Origin: Volvox africanus
Lineage: Eukaryota > Chlorophyta > Chlorophyceae > Chlamydomonadales > Volvocaceae
Assembly: GCA_030268105.1 (NCBI GenBank)
Contig: BSDZ01000008.1
Span: forward strand, 1,488,001-1,552,000
Length of the DNA: 64,000 bases
Direction of reading: 5' to 3'
Both the position numbers and the translations under genes were made by a program. Of this stretch, positions 25,278 through 38,691 are shown in pieces. Below the pieces are notes generated by a model, which worked only from the letters and a program-made list of their open reading frames with translations, was not told the origin of the DNA and did not search any database. Positions within the stretch are counted from its first letter, which is position 1, and each line of letters starts with the position of its first letter.

Positions 25278-26535
25278 GGGACAGTCATTTGGTCGGGGAG
25301 ATAGACGACAGCCGGACGGATGGATGGATGGGTGGATGGGTACAGCTGAGGCGGGACACGCATGTTTAGTAGCGAGGGTGGCAGCCGGAGTAATGCGCCA
25401 CGCGCTGATATAGACCTGACATGAATGACCGATTTGTGAGTTGTGGTGTTGGGAATCACCAGCGGCCAGTCCGTGAGTTGTGGTAGCCGAGAGGTTAATT
25501 CTTAGGGGTGCCATTAGTGTATTCCTGTACACCGACGGGATCCCTTGTTGATATGGAACAGAGTGAGGCTTCGGGTTATGCTGCCGTGATAACTTTGTAT
25601 GTTGGACTTTAACTGGTTGTGTTTGCGATATGGGTCACGTGCAGGCGTGTATAGCATTTGCATCACTGTCACGAAGCCATATCCGTACGATACTGTATCG
25701 CAAGGTGGCGGGCGTGTTTGGCGATTGCTTATTTCGGCATAATTATAACATGTCCGCTGGACGTGCATCAAAATTTTGTGGGCCTTGGTCATCGTATGCC
25801 AATTTTTTGCAGTGTAAATGCGATGGCGAGGAGAAGTGCAAGGTACAGTCTAGTACGGTCCAGTACGATCGTCGGCTCGGAAGGGATACTGCGAAGGGCG
25901 GGCCTGGCAGGGAGATGGGGAAAGCGCTGACTCTAACATCGAATTCTAGGACGTTAATAAAAGGTTGATTGCGCCGAATGTTGTCGCCCCTTCGTTTTGT
26001 TCGGGTATTGTGTGCATTTCCTGGTATTATTAACTACCGCTCGCTCGCTCACGGGAGCCAGGATTAGGAAAAAGTGCCGTTGCCATATACGCATTAGCGG
26101 TTGATTTAATGGTCAATTACTTTCATTGTCAGTTCATGGCGCGACAACCGACAGAACTTCCGCTGTGGAAAGGATTCCGTATTGCTGTACTACTTAAGTA
26201 TAGCTGGGCTTACACCACATAACAGCAGCAGCTTATTATTTGCAGTATTGTTCGATGCATATGTCAAATCTCGCGCACTTGATTTCCTCGGTTAACCTGA
26301 TAACCCAATAGTCTAGCTTCATTCGGGTTGGCGACCAGCGCCGCGCAGTGCCTGCTGTATCCAGCCTATACATCTTAGTAATTTACAGATTACTTTGGAG
26401 AACAACATTCGCCCCCAAAAAAGGTGGTCAAGCTTTTAATGGAATGAGAAGGTGGCAGGTCCTTGGCATCCGCGTCGGCCGAACGCCGACGCCCTCAGGA
26501 ATGAATGTACCGCTCCTACTCGTTTAACTTAAGCT
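25278..26535. other. Intergenic region between two co-directional genes
   Basis: The first part should be the 3' untranslated region of the KIAA0825-like gene (candidate TGTAA at 25813), and the last part the promoter of the kinase gene. A (GGAT)n run is at 25318-25340. Open frames here are short and unsupported. Confidence 0.5.
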
Positions 26536-29500
26536 ATGAAAGCTCTCTGCTCGTTATGGCTTTGCCTTGGAGGCAAGGGTAAGCTATATATGGTGCCCTC
26601 TTGATGCATTTTTATTCCAGGTTATGGTATAGTCCATGAGCTCTATTCATTGCTCTAACTTGCAGGCGAGGGGAAGGCCGTGGAGCTGAATGTTACTCCT
26701 AGTGGAAAGGATAAGGATGTGCGATTGGTAGCGGATGGAAACGTTGAAGTAAAAAGGTCAGATGGTGGAAAGCAGAGGTGAGCCTATGGAAAATGGAGGT
26801 GTTGAAGTCTTCGTCAATATCTATCTCACTCGAGCAGCGCTCACACGTGGATGCCGTTTTCCTGATATCTGTAGGGTTTCTGCAAAAAGTTATCTCGAAG
26901 ATCGCGATACAGCTGCCTGGCGTGTTGCGGCATCGGAAATTGTCAAGAATTGTGAAGCTGGAGCTGGCAAGTCGCCTGTCGTGACCGAGAAAACAACCCT
27001 ACAGGAGCGACAGTCATTTTTAGCTGGCGACCTACATAATGAACGAACGCTACGGGCAATCCTGCAGAAGGCTAAAGTCCGTCTGTCGGAGCAGACACAA
27101 GCTTTTGCACTGGAACCTCAAGCAAACGGTCCATTTGCCGATAGCGGCCGCGCTGGCGCTGCGTCGGACCCCGACCTTGTCAGGCTTAATGCGCAGCTGT
27201 TGGAGACATGCAGCGTTCCGAGGCCAGGTGATTGAATCCTAGCCGGAAACCCTGAACCTCATAATAAGATGTGGTGGCTGCAGTGTAGCTCGCAGTAGCG
27301 GTTGGCCGTTCCATCGCCCGCAACGCGCGTTACGAGTGGTCTAAGCTTTTTCCGACCCTTAATATTTTGGGCTGAAGATATTTTGTTGCTGGTACCGTGC
27401 AAGATTCCCTTCCCCGGCAATTGCAATCCACCTTATTATGGTGGTCGTTGACTGAGATTGCAGGGGTCTGCACATGACAGTCCTCAGGGCTCCCACAGCC
27501 TGACCTAATCTGTCGACCCTGTTTTGTACCGCTACTTTCTATCTCCCTGTGTATAGATTCTCGCGCGTTATTGCGCTTGGAGCACCTCCTGGGCGAGGTC
27601 CGCTGTTGGCTGGCAGCGCGACCCTGTCCTGCCGCTGCCACTTTGGTGCTGTACACTGTGGGCGAGGGTCTGGTGCATGCAGAGCATGCGATACGCTCCG
27701 TGGGACTAGTGCGATACTGGCAGCCCGAGAACACCTCAGTTTTCCTTGCGCTGCTGCAACTGTATTCTGACCTACTCATTCAGGCGGCCCGCGCCGCCCA
27801 GCTGCAGCGGCAGCAGCAGGACAAGGAACAGCAGCGGCTAGACAAAGAAGATCAGAAGCCGCTACCGTCGCAGCAGCAGCAGCACCAGCTACAACAACAA
27901 CCGCGCGAAAAGGGAGAGCAGCAGAATCAGAACCAGAACCAACAGCCAAGCAGTGGTAGCGACGTTGTGGTTCTGGCTGCTGACAAGGAACACCTGCTGC
28001 TGCACCATCAGCGGCAGAACCAGCGGGATCGGCTGGTTACTGAAAAGCTGCTACCGCAGCTCTCGGAGATGTCCCTGGAGTACAGCGAGCAGGGCCCCTC
28101 GCAGCCGCATCGCAACCTTCCTACGGATCATCAGCAGGTACCACTGACCTTTGCTGCAGCGGCGCTGCTCCTGCGGCCTGATTGGTTGGACATGCTGGCG
28201 GAGGTGCTGGAGCTGCTGCATTTCAGCGAGGAGTACCGTCTCGCCGTGGCAAGGGCAGGCAAGGAGCCCCAGGAGGCGCTAGCAAAGGCGCTCCAGTTAT
28301 GGTGCTTCTTGACCCAGCTCGTGAAATTCGCCGCCGCCCACGCGCACAGTGTGCAGCGTAAGTCGCATCCCCGGTCCTTCCCCCTCCTCCTCTATGCATT
28401 GGGGATTTGAGACCTGATTACGAAACCGTGCGTCCGGGTCACCTGCATGTGCTGTGAATTATATTTACATACACATACATCCCCTAAGTCTAATAAGGTC
28501 AATATGCTGCCTGTGTTGTTGCAGGGATGGAGCCTTGTCTGCAGCGTCTGAACGCATTATTGGCTCCGCCTTCGGGCGCGGTGCCGCGTCTCCTTGACTT
28601 GCCACTGGCTGAGGACACGCTTGTGGCGCAGCTTCACGCACTATGGCTGCTGCAGGTGCGTTAATTTGCCCACGTCAAGGAAGCTCTGTCTCTTGCTTCC
28701 TCAAATATTGCCGTTGCCTTTTGTGCGTATTTCCCTAGGCCCGTCCACAGCAAGGCTGTCAAGATCTCATTTTTTGTGCCCTATTATTCCAGGGCGCACC
28801 ATGCAAAAATTTCCCTGTGTTCCCGTCGGCTTGGTTGCACTTCGTGAATCAATTCAGGTATTGTACGACATGCCGGATGCAAAATTGCTGTACTCGGCTC
28901 CGCTTGCGGAGTACTACATTGCTTTACACCACAACGCCATGGTGCAAAGCTACGAGGTATGTTTGTGTGATTTTGGCTGCAGTGGCTACGCCGCCTGTTT
29001 TCCTAAAACCGAAGTAAAATACCTAACGCACGTCCACGTCACAAAGAACAGATTTTCCGTAGACCGGTTACATGGTCTGCACACCGTTTGAAATGGACTT
29101 ACCGCCGCGCTCATCCCTTGTGAATGCCCCATGCCACCATGCGACAGGCGTCAGCCGCCGATCCTAAGTCAGCTGCGGCAGAGCTTTGCCGCATTCACGC
29201 CACGCTGCTGCGCAGCATGGCGCGCCATCCAGGCGCGACCGTGCGCAGCGCCTTTGCACGCATCAGGACAGTCGAATGGATTCTGCAGGAGTTGTCACTA
29301 GAGAGTCAGCTGCTGCCGGCGGCTCAGCAAGATGGCGTGGCTGATGATCCGGACACCGACTCAGACTCCGCAAACGACTCAGACATCACAGTATCGGATG
29401 ACGACGAAGGTGAAGATCGTAATGACGCAGGCTATAGCGATAAGCTTGCTAATGCCGTGAGGGAGACACAGCCGCGCAGCGCTAAGATGCGACCCTTAAG

Positions 29501-32500
29501 TCCCGTTGTTTCTACAATGGATTCAAACACAGCGGCGGAGGCGGAGGTCGAGGTAGAGGCGAGGATGGAAGATGGTGCTACTGGGCCAGGAGTGGATTCA
29601 CAAAAGGCGAGCAAGGGCTTTTCGTTTACCTACGACTTGAACGAGGATGTGGAGCGGCTTATTGCGCTGGAGGATGAGCTGGGCCGGGAGATGGAACTGG
29701 ACGGTTTCGAATATGATGAGGAAGGAAAACAGCTCAAGGCGCGAAGCGACGCGCGGCTGGCGGAGGCGCGGGCCGCAGAGGCAGCAGTGGCAGCTGCAGC
29801 GGTGGAGCAGCCGACGACGCCGGCAGGTCAGAGGATGCAACAGCAGCAGCCGACGTCTGCAGGCGCAGGGGACTTGCAATCATACGGCAGCTTGGCTAGC
29901 ACCAGCCGCCGGTCTGGGGGCATCCCGCGCCTGGCACTATCAAGTCTGCGGACCGCATCCATCAGTTCCATGGCTGCGTACTCGCCCGTGGGCAAGCGCT
30001 CATCCAGACAGGGGGCCCGGACCAGCCACACAGGCAACGGTACCCTGTTCGTCCGCGAGGAAGAGGAGGGTCAGGAGCCATCATCTGATGATGCGCGAAC
30101 ACCATCGCCAAACGCCGCAACGGCTGCAGAACGCGTGGCGGTGTGGTCCTCCTCTTTGATGGACGCATACGCGGCGGCAAGTGCCGGCGACGATAGCAAG
30201 TTGCCACACCCGCCGCCACGATCCAGGTCAAGAGGCAGAGGCAGCTTTGGCGTGGTTGGCCCGCCTGACTACCAGACGCCTTCCTGTGTGGATAGTGAGC
30301 AGTCACAGCAGCAAAGGCCACCGCGGACCACGTCAGGGGAGGACCGCGCTGCCGTCACCACCTCTGCGATGACGGGCACCCCTTTAGCCCCAGCGGACGA
30401 GCCGACTGTAGCCCGGCCACGGGAGATCACCAACGGGTCCCCCGTCCACGCTGGCCGACAGGGCGAGCTACATCTCCTGGTGCAAAGCTCGGGAACGGTG
30501 CGCGTGACGCAGCCTTCCGGCACCCCAGCAGGGCACGGCAGGCCGCCTCTGCCCGCCAAGCCAGCGCTGCCGCCGCTAAAGATGGGTTCAATGGAATCAG
30601 CGGCAGCGACGGCAGCGGCGGCTCCACCATCAACAGTAATTCCATCGTCACCATCTGTATCGGCTCGGGCGCCACAGCCGAGCAGCTCCCGTGCCATGAT
30701 GGTGTTGTCTGCGTCGAACCGTGTTAATATGTTGGCGTCCTCGCCAACAGCAACTCAACAACAGCAGCAGCAGGGTCAACTTGGTCCCTCGCCCTGGGCG
30801 CACACCGCCACTGCACCTATGTCCTCATCACCGGTGTGCGAGCTTACTCGCCAGTGCCACGCCGGAAATGACAGCTCTGCACCCGCCGTATCCCAGCAGC
30901 AGTCGCAACCGGCGTCCATGGGCGTCCTCATCCCCACTCTCAATCTCAAGTCCCTACGCCGCCGTGATACCACAATCACGCCACCGACTGATACTGGCCG
31001 TACCGTGCCGCTAAGCTCCATGCTTCGCTTTACCAACGGGGGCAGCCTCTCCAACTGCAGTGGCAGAGACTCAGCCAACACGTTGCTCCGCTCCGGAGGC
31101 ACTGCCACTACCCCCGCCAGCAGTAGTGCTACTTACCATCATAGTCACGCTGCTAGCAACCTCGGCATGACCTCCGGCATGCTCCACCGCATAACGGAGA
31201 CGGAGCAGCGCCCACCGGAGGTGGCCTATCAGGAGATTGCTTGCCAGCGGCTGCTGTACCAGGACCGCGCAACCCACATCCTCATGCTCAAGGTCCTGAT
31301 TGACCTGCTGGTTGCGCCGTGGGGCACGCTGGATCCGGCTTACGTGCCGCAATACCCCGCTCACTGCGGCGCGCCCCATGCAGAGTTCATCCTGCTGTGG
31401 CACCTAAACGCGCCACGTAACGCCAGCGTCGTGCACGATCTGTGCCGCAGCGCGCAGCGACGTGCGCAGCAGGCCGCCACTTCAGCGGTGCGCCGCACCG
31501 CTGGAGTGGTGACGACCACCGCCCCAAGGGCTCCCCAGCCTCGCAATGGCTCGCCCCAGGGGTCAACCCATCAGCAACAACCAACCGACTCGGCTCGTGA
31601 TTACTCACCTTCAAGCAGCATCGTAAGTTTTCAGCCAAAAATACAGCAACAGCCCACGGTGCAGGCACCAGCACCGAGGACGGCAGCAGGGGCATCGTCT
31701 CCTGGGGCTGGGGCTGCTGCTGTGGTCGCTGCGCCGACCCGCGCCGGTGCCGTCACGCGCGCATTGCAGCTCCTTAGCAGACCGCTCTTTGACACGAGCC
31801 GGTATACCAACTTGCAGTTCGTTGCACGGGGAACGTTTGGCGACATCTACCGGGCGCGAATGGAACCACCGCGCACGCAGGCTTGGCCGTCACCGACATC
31901 TCTGGGTGAACCGTCCGCGTCGCCTCAGGCAGGGGCGGCGCCACAGCCGCCGCAGCCTCAGCCCATGCAGGTCGTCATCAAGACCATCACATTGCCGAGC
32001 TCCCCGCACGACTCCTGTGTGCTTGCTGACGTGTTTGGAGAGGTATCCGTCATGGAACGGTTTAAAGGCGAGTTGGCAAATGAGGCTGTAGGGGGATACG
32101 CGACATGGCGAATGCTGACTGGTATTGCTTGACGTGACTTTTAACGTGAACCTCTTGCAGTACTCAGCAATGTTTTGTTGTATGTGGTGACTGCTTTAAA
32201 CGTGATGGTTCATCAGGGGGCTTCCATGAGCTTCCCATCCGCTGCACCTTTTGTCAGCACCCGTTAACGCCACCTCCATCGGTTGCTGTCTTGTATGTCA
32301 AGTGCGGCGCCGAGTTCTTTCACATCACGTTGGCTTTTCGCCCGATCCTTAAGACCTAAGCGCACACCTCCTCGGTCGCAACCCACAGGCCACGAGTGTA
32401 TCTGCCAGTTGCTGGACTACGGCATGCGTGACGACGCGTACTGGATCGTGATGCGCCGTTATCGCTGTTCACTGGCTGAGTGGCGCGGCCGGCAAAAGCC

Positions 32501-33404
32501 CTTGAGTGACCTCAGAGCCGCGACGGGCGGTGCTGCCGCCGTGGCTGCCGCGGCACGCCTGTACCTGTCCGCCCTCACACAAGTAGTGGATGCTTTACGG
32601 CTGCTGGCCTCACATCACGTTGTGCATTTCGATCTAAAATGTTCCAACGTGCTGATTGAGCCGCTGCCAGGGGTTCGCGATGGCGAGCTGTGGGCACCTG
32701 TAGGTAGCGACAGTGTCGGCACCGCAACCGCCAACGACGACAATAACGATGACAACGCCCACCGCGCGCCGTTCCGTTGCGTCCTGGCGGATTTTGGGGA
32801 AGCGCGTGCGTACCGCTGCGCTGAGGAGGCCTTCACGGCCCGCAACCGTGGCACTGAGGTTTTCAAGAGTCCAGAGATGCTGATGTTGAATGCGGCGAGT
32901 CGGACAAGCATGAAGCCAGCTTCCGCAACGACACCACCGTTACCAACACCGCTGTGGACAGATGCGGCGGTGGCAGCGGCTTCAGACTCACCTTTCCCCG
33001 GTGAAAGCACCTCCCCATCGGCGGCGGCCAGGGGCTGTGGTGCGACAATTGCACGTCCCCGCACTGCAGACGCCCAGCGTCAGGGGCTGGCGGGTGCGGG
33101 GCTGGCGTCAGATATATGGTCGCTAGGCTGCTTGGCTTACGAGCTGCTGTCTGGCACTGTGTTGTTTGGGGGCGATTATGCATCCGTGACGCACCGTGTG
33201 GCTTTCGGCTCGGGAGAGCAGCTCACATTGACGGATTCAGAGCGAGCCCGCCTGGGAAACCTGCCGGAGCTAGTGGGATTGGTGGAGTGGATCTTGGCAC
33301 GTAACCCGGCTATGCGGCCCTCCCTGGATCAGATCGGGGAACGAATCGAGCTGATCCGGTCTGCGCTTGGGACGGCACAGGTGTTAGACGCCGCTTCGCA
33401 ATGA
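26536..33404 (+). CDS. Large multidomain protein with C-terminal protein kinase domain, 8 exons
   Basis: Exons: 26536-26578, 26666-26756, 26875-27227, 27557-28357, 28525-28655, 28858-28956, 29148-32121, 32389-33404. All junctions have GT-AG borders and agreeing phases, giving 1835 residues. Residues 1 to about 600 look helical, with a Gln-rich run. About 600-1385 is mostly disordered (Ser, Pro, Ala, Gln). The kinase begins near 1388: glycine loop ARGTFGDIY, lysine in VVIKTI, a Glu in EVSVME, then in the last exon catalytic HFDLKCSN, DFGEA, FKSPEM in place of APE, and DIWSLGC. A low-complexity insertion of roughly 75 residues splits the activation-segment end from DIWSLGC. All key catalytic residues are present, so it is probably an active Ser/Thr kinase. 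The subfamily was not recognised, and nothing in the N-terminus names a substrate. The 5' start is the in-phase ATG with a good donor after 43 bases. An upstream exon cannot be excluded. Confidence 0.9.
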
Positions 33405-36400
33405 AGCGATGGGCTCTGATCCTAATTGCGGAACGCTTCGCGCCATAAGCCAAGATATAAGATGCTGGGCCAAGCAGTGCATGGGTGTAGTGTTGCTGCC
33501 GCTGCTGTCCCTATCTGCCTTCTGCCCATCTGTTCATGAAATAGGTACGCCATACCTCCACAAGCGCCACACCCCGTTCGCAGAAGCTAGATGGTCGGAG
33601 GCTTACTATGCGATGGTCGTTGTGTTGTGCATGTTTCTATGTGCTGGGCCGACCAGAACACGACAGACTAGGTCACAGCGCCTGGACAACATTCATTTTT
33701 ATGACATGTATGAGGGAGTATGGGAGCTTACAAAATGTGAAGGAAATGTGGGGAAGGACAGAGGTGGTAGATGGCATTGCTCCCTTCATATGTTAAGCAG
33801 AGCAGATGCACGAGGTGGCCGCCGTGAGAGCATCTGATGTCGGCCACCCTGAGGTGCCGGTTTCAGGCCGGCAGCGGGGCACCCCAAGCGACAGTTGGCG
33901 TCTGGTGCTCCCAATCGATAGTTGACTTCTAATGGAAACTATTAATGGCAAGGGGGGAAGCTGAGATCGCATACCAGTGGAACTTCTTGCATCACCTTAT
34001 TTGAGACGGACCGGCCTTCTGCATTCGTGCATGCATGCTGGGGAAAGGGGATGCGGCGGGTCTGTTTCTGCGGAATCTTTGATGCGCAGAGCGAGTGTGT
34101 GCTCCAGGATCCGGCCTGCTCCACGCATGATGCTAGCCCTGCGCCCTTGCATGCGGTATCGATAGAGGTGAAGACTTTGCGGCTTGACCGAGTTGGTGAG
34201 TTGGTCGAGCGTGGGCCTCCAATAGGGCTGGGTGGCTTGTTGAGCTAGACTAAGTGTTGGCCCAATTTGCGCCTTCAATTTTGACATAAGCTGGCATTTG
34301 CTAGAATGTGCGAGAGCCAGTGTGGGTGCTAAAATCCACTGTTTGTGTATGGCAAATGGGGTAAGGCAGCATAATCTGCCATAGACGGGGCCTTGACACC
34401 CTAATCGTGACCGTAACGTGGCATTGACAGAACTTGCGAGTTACTGTTTGGCCCTGTCACGGTAGGTTTAGCAAAAAGGGCTTGCAAAAAGCCTCTAGTC
34501 GAAAAGGGCAAATGTATTCTTTGGCGTGCATAGTGGGGGTGGTGGTGTTGTTGTGTATATCGTTCCTATTATTCATTGTTGCGTATGACCTCGCGGCGCT
34601 TTGCCGAGCGGAACTGGACAGTCGTTCCTAACTTGTACCGGGGGGCGATCCCACCATTGGTGCGTGCTTCCATGCAGGCGCGACTGCGTGCGCAAACGCA
34701 CGAATACATGTGACTCGCTTTGACCACCATAGCATTGGAACAAGCACTACTGCCCTTCTTCCTCGTGAACCACGTCTCTCCCTTTTTTGAACGCGTGCTA
34801 AGCACAACCGGACTAAGTGACCGGAGCTTGGCCTGTGCTTTGAGCCTTGTGCTGGGCATCTTGCCTGTGGCTGCCTGATTTCTCCATGAGGCGGAGCCTT
34901 GTCGATCAAGTGCCGAGGTGGACAGTAGAGGGATAGCGATCGAAAGCACCACGCAACAATACTTTTCTTGGACCTCTGGTTAGACCTACTCTTTCGTGCT
35001 CTCTACGTTCTTTGCCATAGACGGGAAAATGTGGGGGGATGTACATGCGATATGTTGGAGGCAAGGGGCTGCCACGGCCACGGCGTTGCGGAGCTAAGCT
35101 AAGCTAACGCCTGGTTGAACCCGCTCTCCAGGGAGGCTAGGGTCGCCACCACATCCTATCATGCGACATGACGCAGCCGACATGACGCGGTATAACGGTA
35201 CTTCGGATTTGTGTGTTAAGATGCGCAAACACTAATAGCCTGTGTGTGTATTGGACCCGTCTGACTGTTTTTTATATGAGGATGACTTAGCGGATCGATT
35301 TCGTATGAAGGGACGTAGCCAGTATCGGGAGCATGGCCTAAAATTTACGCTGCCCTGCGACGGCACTTGGTTGTCGACGTGCAATATGCCTGTACGGTCA
35401 TGCCTACCCGCTGAGTGACTTGGTATCCTGGTCTTCTGCAAAATGGAACTCCAGGGAGTGACGATTGTGTTCTTGCCTGACCTGGCATCGAATTTGCGAG
35501 TAATTGTGATTTAGTAGACAGCCAGCAGACGTGTATGAGCACTTGAGAATGTCCACAATGCCCTTTCCTTGCCCTGTAATCCGTAAATCGTGCAAGAATT
35601 TATGTGTCAGTCAATGCCAAACACGGCCTCTGGCGTTTTGGAGGTCATGGGCTTAGATTAGTCTTGCCGCACCTGTGTTTGCTTTAATCTGCACTCGGGT
35701 CAGCAACGGCATGATGCGGTACTTGAAAGGGCCACGGTCATATCGGCCATATCTTGGGCCGGCGTGCCTCAGCCATGGATCGGGCTATAGGGGCTGCGAG
35801 CATGTCCCCCACAACTGAGCAAGAGCGACCCAGTTGTTCCTTATAAGTGGTGATAGTACCTATTTTTCTGGGGTGCTGCCTGGGACTCGCTGCTCGTCAT
35901 GTATGGGCCGGAATGGTAATACCATGTAATTTACCTGCAAAAGCAACTCAAGTTACACCCAGGTTGGGAGGTTGAGTTTCAGTATCATCCCCTGCCTGCC
36001 CCGATTATAGTGTATGATGGGCGGCGCATCGCCTCCCAGCATATGCCAGGCTCTCTCATAAGCCCAAGGAAGGTTCTGGTTGATCATATGAAGACGTATC
36101 CATGGGATATAAATTACTCGTATGTTACATGGGCGGCTTGGGCCTTCGCCGCCGCAGCAAGCTAAAGCATTACGGTGAAACACGCCCAAGAGGCAGGCCC
36201 TTTATATGTTGTCGGTACGGTAATGCGGCGTGACAGCCAGCTGGCTTTCCCCTTCCCAGTGAACCACCCTTAACCTAGAGTGCGTGTTGCCCCTTGGTTG
36301 ACCCGCAGCTACAGGGTGTTTCTGTTATGTAATGAATGCAAAATACCGGGAAATCGGCTTTTAAATGCAATATGAGAAATATGAGTACATAAATGCAATG

Positions 36401-37544
36401 CCGAAAGTATGAAAGCCCAATTCAATACCCCCTAATAAAAAACCAATGCAGTACCGTAAAATGCCGTGCATACCCGGACATGAACCTAATACGACGTGTA
36501 CAAAAGGTCCCATCCTCCTGCTCCCCAGTCCAGGAGTTCTGACCCCTGCACCAGTCCGAACGTACGGACCTTTCGGCCGCTTACTCCCGACGAAGCTCCG
36601 CATCCACAGCACTGATCCTGCCATCAAGAGCCAATACGTTGAAAACCCAAAACATCCCATCTCAACTCTCCGCGGCCGGCCCGGGCATCAGCTGGAAGAG
36701 TTCCCAAGCGTTCATGTCGTAAAGTGCCGATCGTTACGTGCCGATTGCAGTTAGGACCAACCCGCTCTGACTGCAAGCCCGTTTGTACTGTCACACCAGT
36801 AGTACTACAAGAAGCTATAGGTGACGCCTGCGTGTACACTCTGCATTCCCCTGTAGGACATACTTGGGGCTCATCCATGGCACAACACTCATCGTGGAGT
36901 CATTCACGGGGATAACGTAAAAAGTCTAAGCCTGTGTGTCAGCAGGATATTCACCCACGAGGAAGAAGCTTCAGGGAAAAAGCAAAGCAAAGACGAAGAT
37001 ACCACCACTCTGCAAGACGTTTGGCTAAGAAACAATTGAAATAGATCCGCGAATTGCCCGAAGCAAGACGTCAAGTGTCGCGAGGAAAGGTAGCAACAAC
37101 GGTCCAAGCCGATGTTTACCACCGCGCACGTCAGACAGCTGCACGGAAAACGCACAAAGGAGTTGCTTCAATAAAATAGATCCACAAACCAACACTACAC
37201 ACAGCTATGAAAGGCGTCCTCGGGTGGTCTTGAAATCGGGCATAGCCTTTTCCGATATGCCCAACGACTTGGCCATGCGATAGCACAGTGAACCTAGGGA
37301 TACTTATCCCTGCAATAGAGCCTAGTTAGGCCATGCGATAAGTAACAAATTCATCGTCTAGCAACATACCTGCCTAGCTCTCCACCGCCCTCCTCCCGTC
37401 GCTGTGCGCGTTTCCGCCTGTGGGGGCCTGGTGTGCAGTAGGTCCCCTCTCACAGCCGTGCACATACACGACATCCACCTCAGGAGAGGATTTCCCGTCG
37501 CACGGGGGGCTAACGCTGTTCCACCCTGTCCTTCGGATCGTTGC
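33405..37544. other. About 4 kb without a supported gene
   Basis: Downstream of the kinase gene. Open frames of 60-140 codons exist on both strands, but they overlap, show no phase-consistent splice sites and resemble no family. One plus-strand frame at 34434-34631 has a hydrophobic stretch near its end. I see no transposase, RNA gene or array. Base composition is close to that of the neighbouring introns. Part of it will be 3' untranslated sequence of the two convergent genes. Confidence 0.5.
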
Positions 37545-37862
37545 TTAGGGCTGGGTGGCGTGAACGCCTAGGTCAAGATGCATTCCCTGGGTCAAGGACG
37601 AACATAGACAGACCCACCACACCCAAACCAGAATGGTTATAATAATAATGAATGCGCTGGCAAACAAGAGTGCTCCCTTAAGTGACTGGAAGGGTGCAAC
37701 CGACAAAATAGCAGTCAACGTAAGAAGGGCCGCGGCCGGGAAGTACGTCCGTTGCGCCGTGGCAAACACTGCACTGCTGTGCATTGACCACATCACTGGC
37801 CTCACCGCATTCTCTCTGACATCCCCATACCGCCACCAGCCTTGTGGGCCTAGTTGGCACAT
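37545..37862 (-). CDS. Exon-like ORF with two hydrophobic helices, probable C-terminus of a minus-strand membrane protein
   Basis: The minus-strand frame ends at a stop at 37545 and carries two hydrophobic stretches, one around AAALLTLTAILSV and one around FIIIITILVWVWWVCL, separated by a short polar loop. This pattern suits a membrane hairpin or C-terminal anchor. It could be the last exon of the gene that holds the PB1-like exons further right, or a separate small gene. The acceptor was not fixed. A plus-strand frame of 133 codons overlaps the same bases, so the strand call is moderate. Confidence 0.35.
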   Translation of the reverse strand: MCQLGPQGWWRYGDVRENAVRPVMWSMHSSAVFATAQRTYFPAAALLTLTAILSVAPFQSLKGALLFASAFIIIITILVWVWWVCLCSSLTQGMHLDLGVHATQP

Positions 37863-38225
37863 GATTCATTTACGGGATTCACGCCAGTTCGAACCGCATT
37901 TGGTGAGGCCGCTGCTGCTGCTCGAGCAGTCCACAAAGCATACCAGAGGGCAGGCTTATCATAAAGCTTTGCGTCGGCTGAAAAGACTTGAGTTAATAGG
38001 CTTTAAGCAAGGAACTGGTGCGTGTAAACAATAACCTAGTGATTCAGGGCGCGGGTATATATGACCTTTTACCGGCTTCTGTGCAAGATGAATGAAGCAC
38101 CCCACAGCAGGCCCAGCAGAAATTCCATAACAACTCTAACGTTAACGGACTGTAGAATCAAACGATAAGCAGTGTAGGGTAAGAGGTAAGTACTGGTGGA
38201 ATTGGTAGTTATGAACACCGGAACT

Positions 38226-38549
38226 CTACCTCGATCTGAACAGTTCGGTCTTGTCCGAAAGCGGGACACTGTTCTCGACTTCTCCGTGGTGATTGATCAA
38301 TTCCCGCACATCCTGCTCAGGGCTGGTCGTCTTGAAAAAGACGAAGGCCTCAATCTGTACAGTTTCAGCAGGCGTACGAGCCTCCTTGAGGGTGAAGCGG
38401 TAGTAGTTATCCTGCATCTCCTGGGAATAGCAAAATTCAACGTAAGAAATCGATTTCTTAGTAAACTCAACGGCCAGGGCTGAATTCCCGATGCAGTCGA
38501 GGAAGCCAACATTCAAATCAAATGTCATAGTGCATGCAAGCCCTGGCAA
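38226..38549 (-). CDS. Exon or short ORF of unknown function on the minus strand
   Basis: A minus-strand frame whose first ATG is at about 38529 and whose stop is at 38226. The translation is polar and probably beta-rich (GFLDCIGNSALAVEFTK near the start, then RFTLKEARTPAETVQIEAF) with a normal residue balance, unlike the shadow frames around it. A possible acceptor after attgccag precedes it, but its phase does not match the donor at 38691 of the PB1 exon. It is either a first exon or joined through an unseen exon. Family not recognised. Confidence 0.4.
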   Translation of the reverse strand: MPGLACTMTFDLNVGFLDCIGNSALAVEFTKKSISYVEFCYSQEMQDNYYRFTLKEARTPAETVQIEAFVFFKTTSPEQDVRELINHHGEVENSVPLSDKTELFRSR

Positions 38550-38691
38550 TCAACATAATCTTGGACAAGATCACAATCAGGGTGTGAGTTGGTTGCAATG
38601 TGGCACATTACAGCAGCTTAAAACACCCTATATGGTGATGGCGATGGAACTCCTGGGCACGGAAGTATCGTTGAACTCCTATTTGTCGCAC

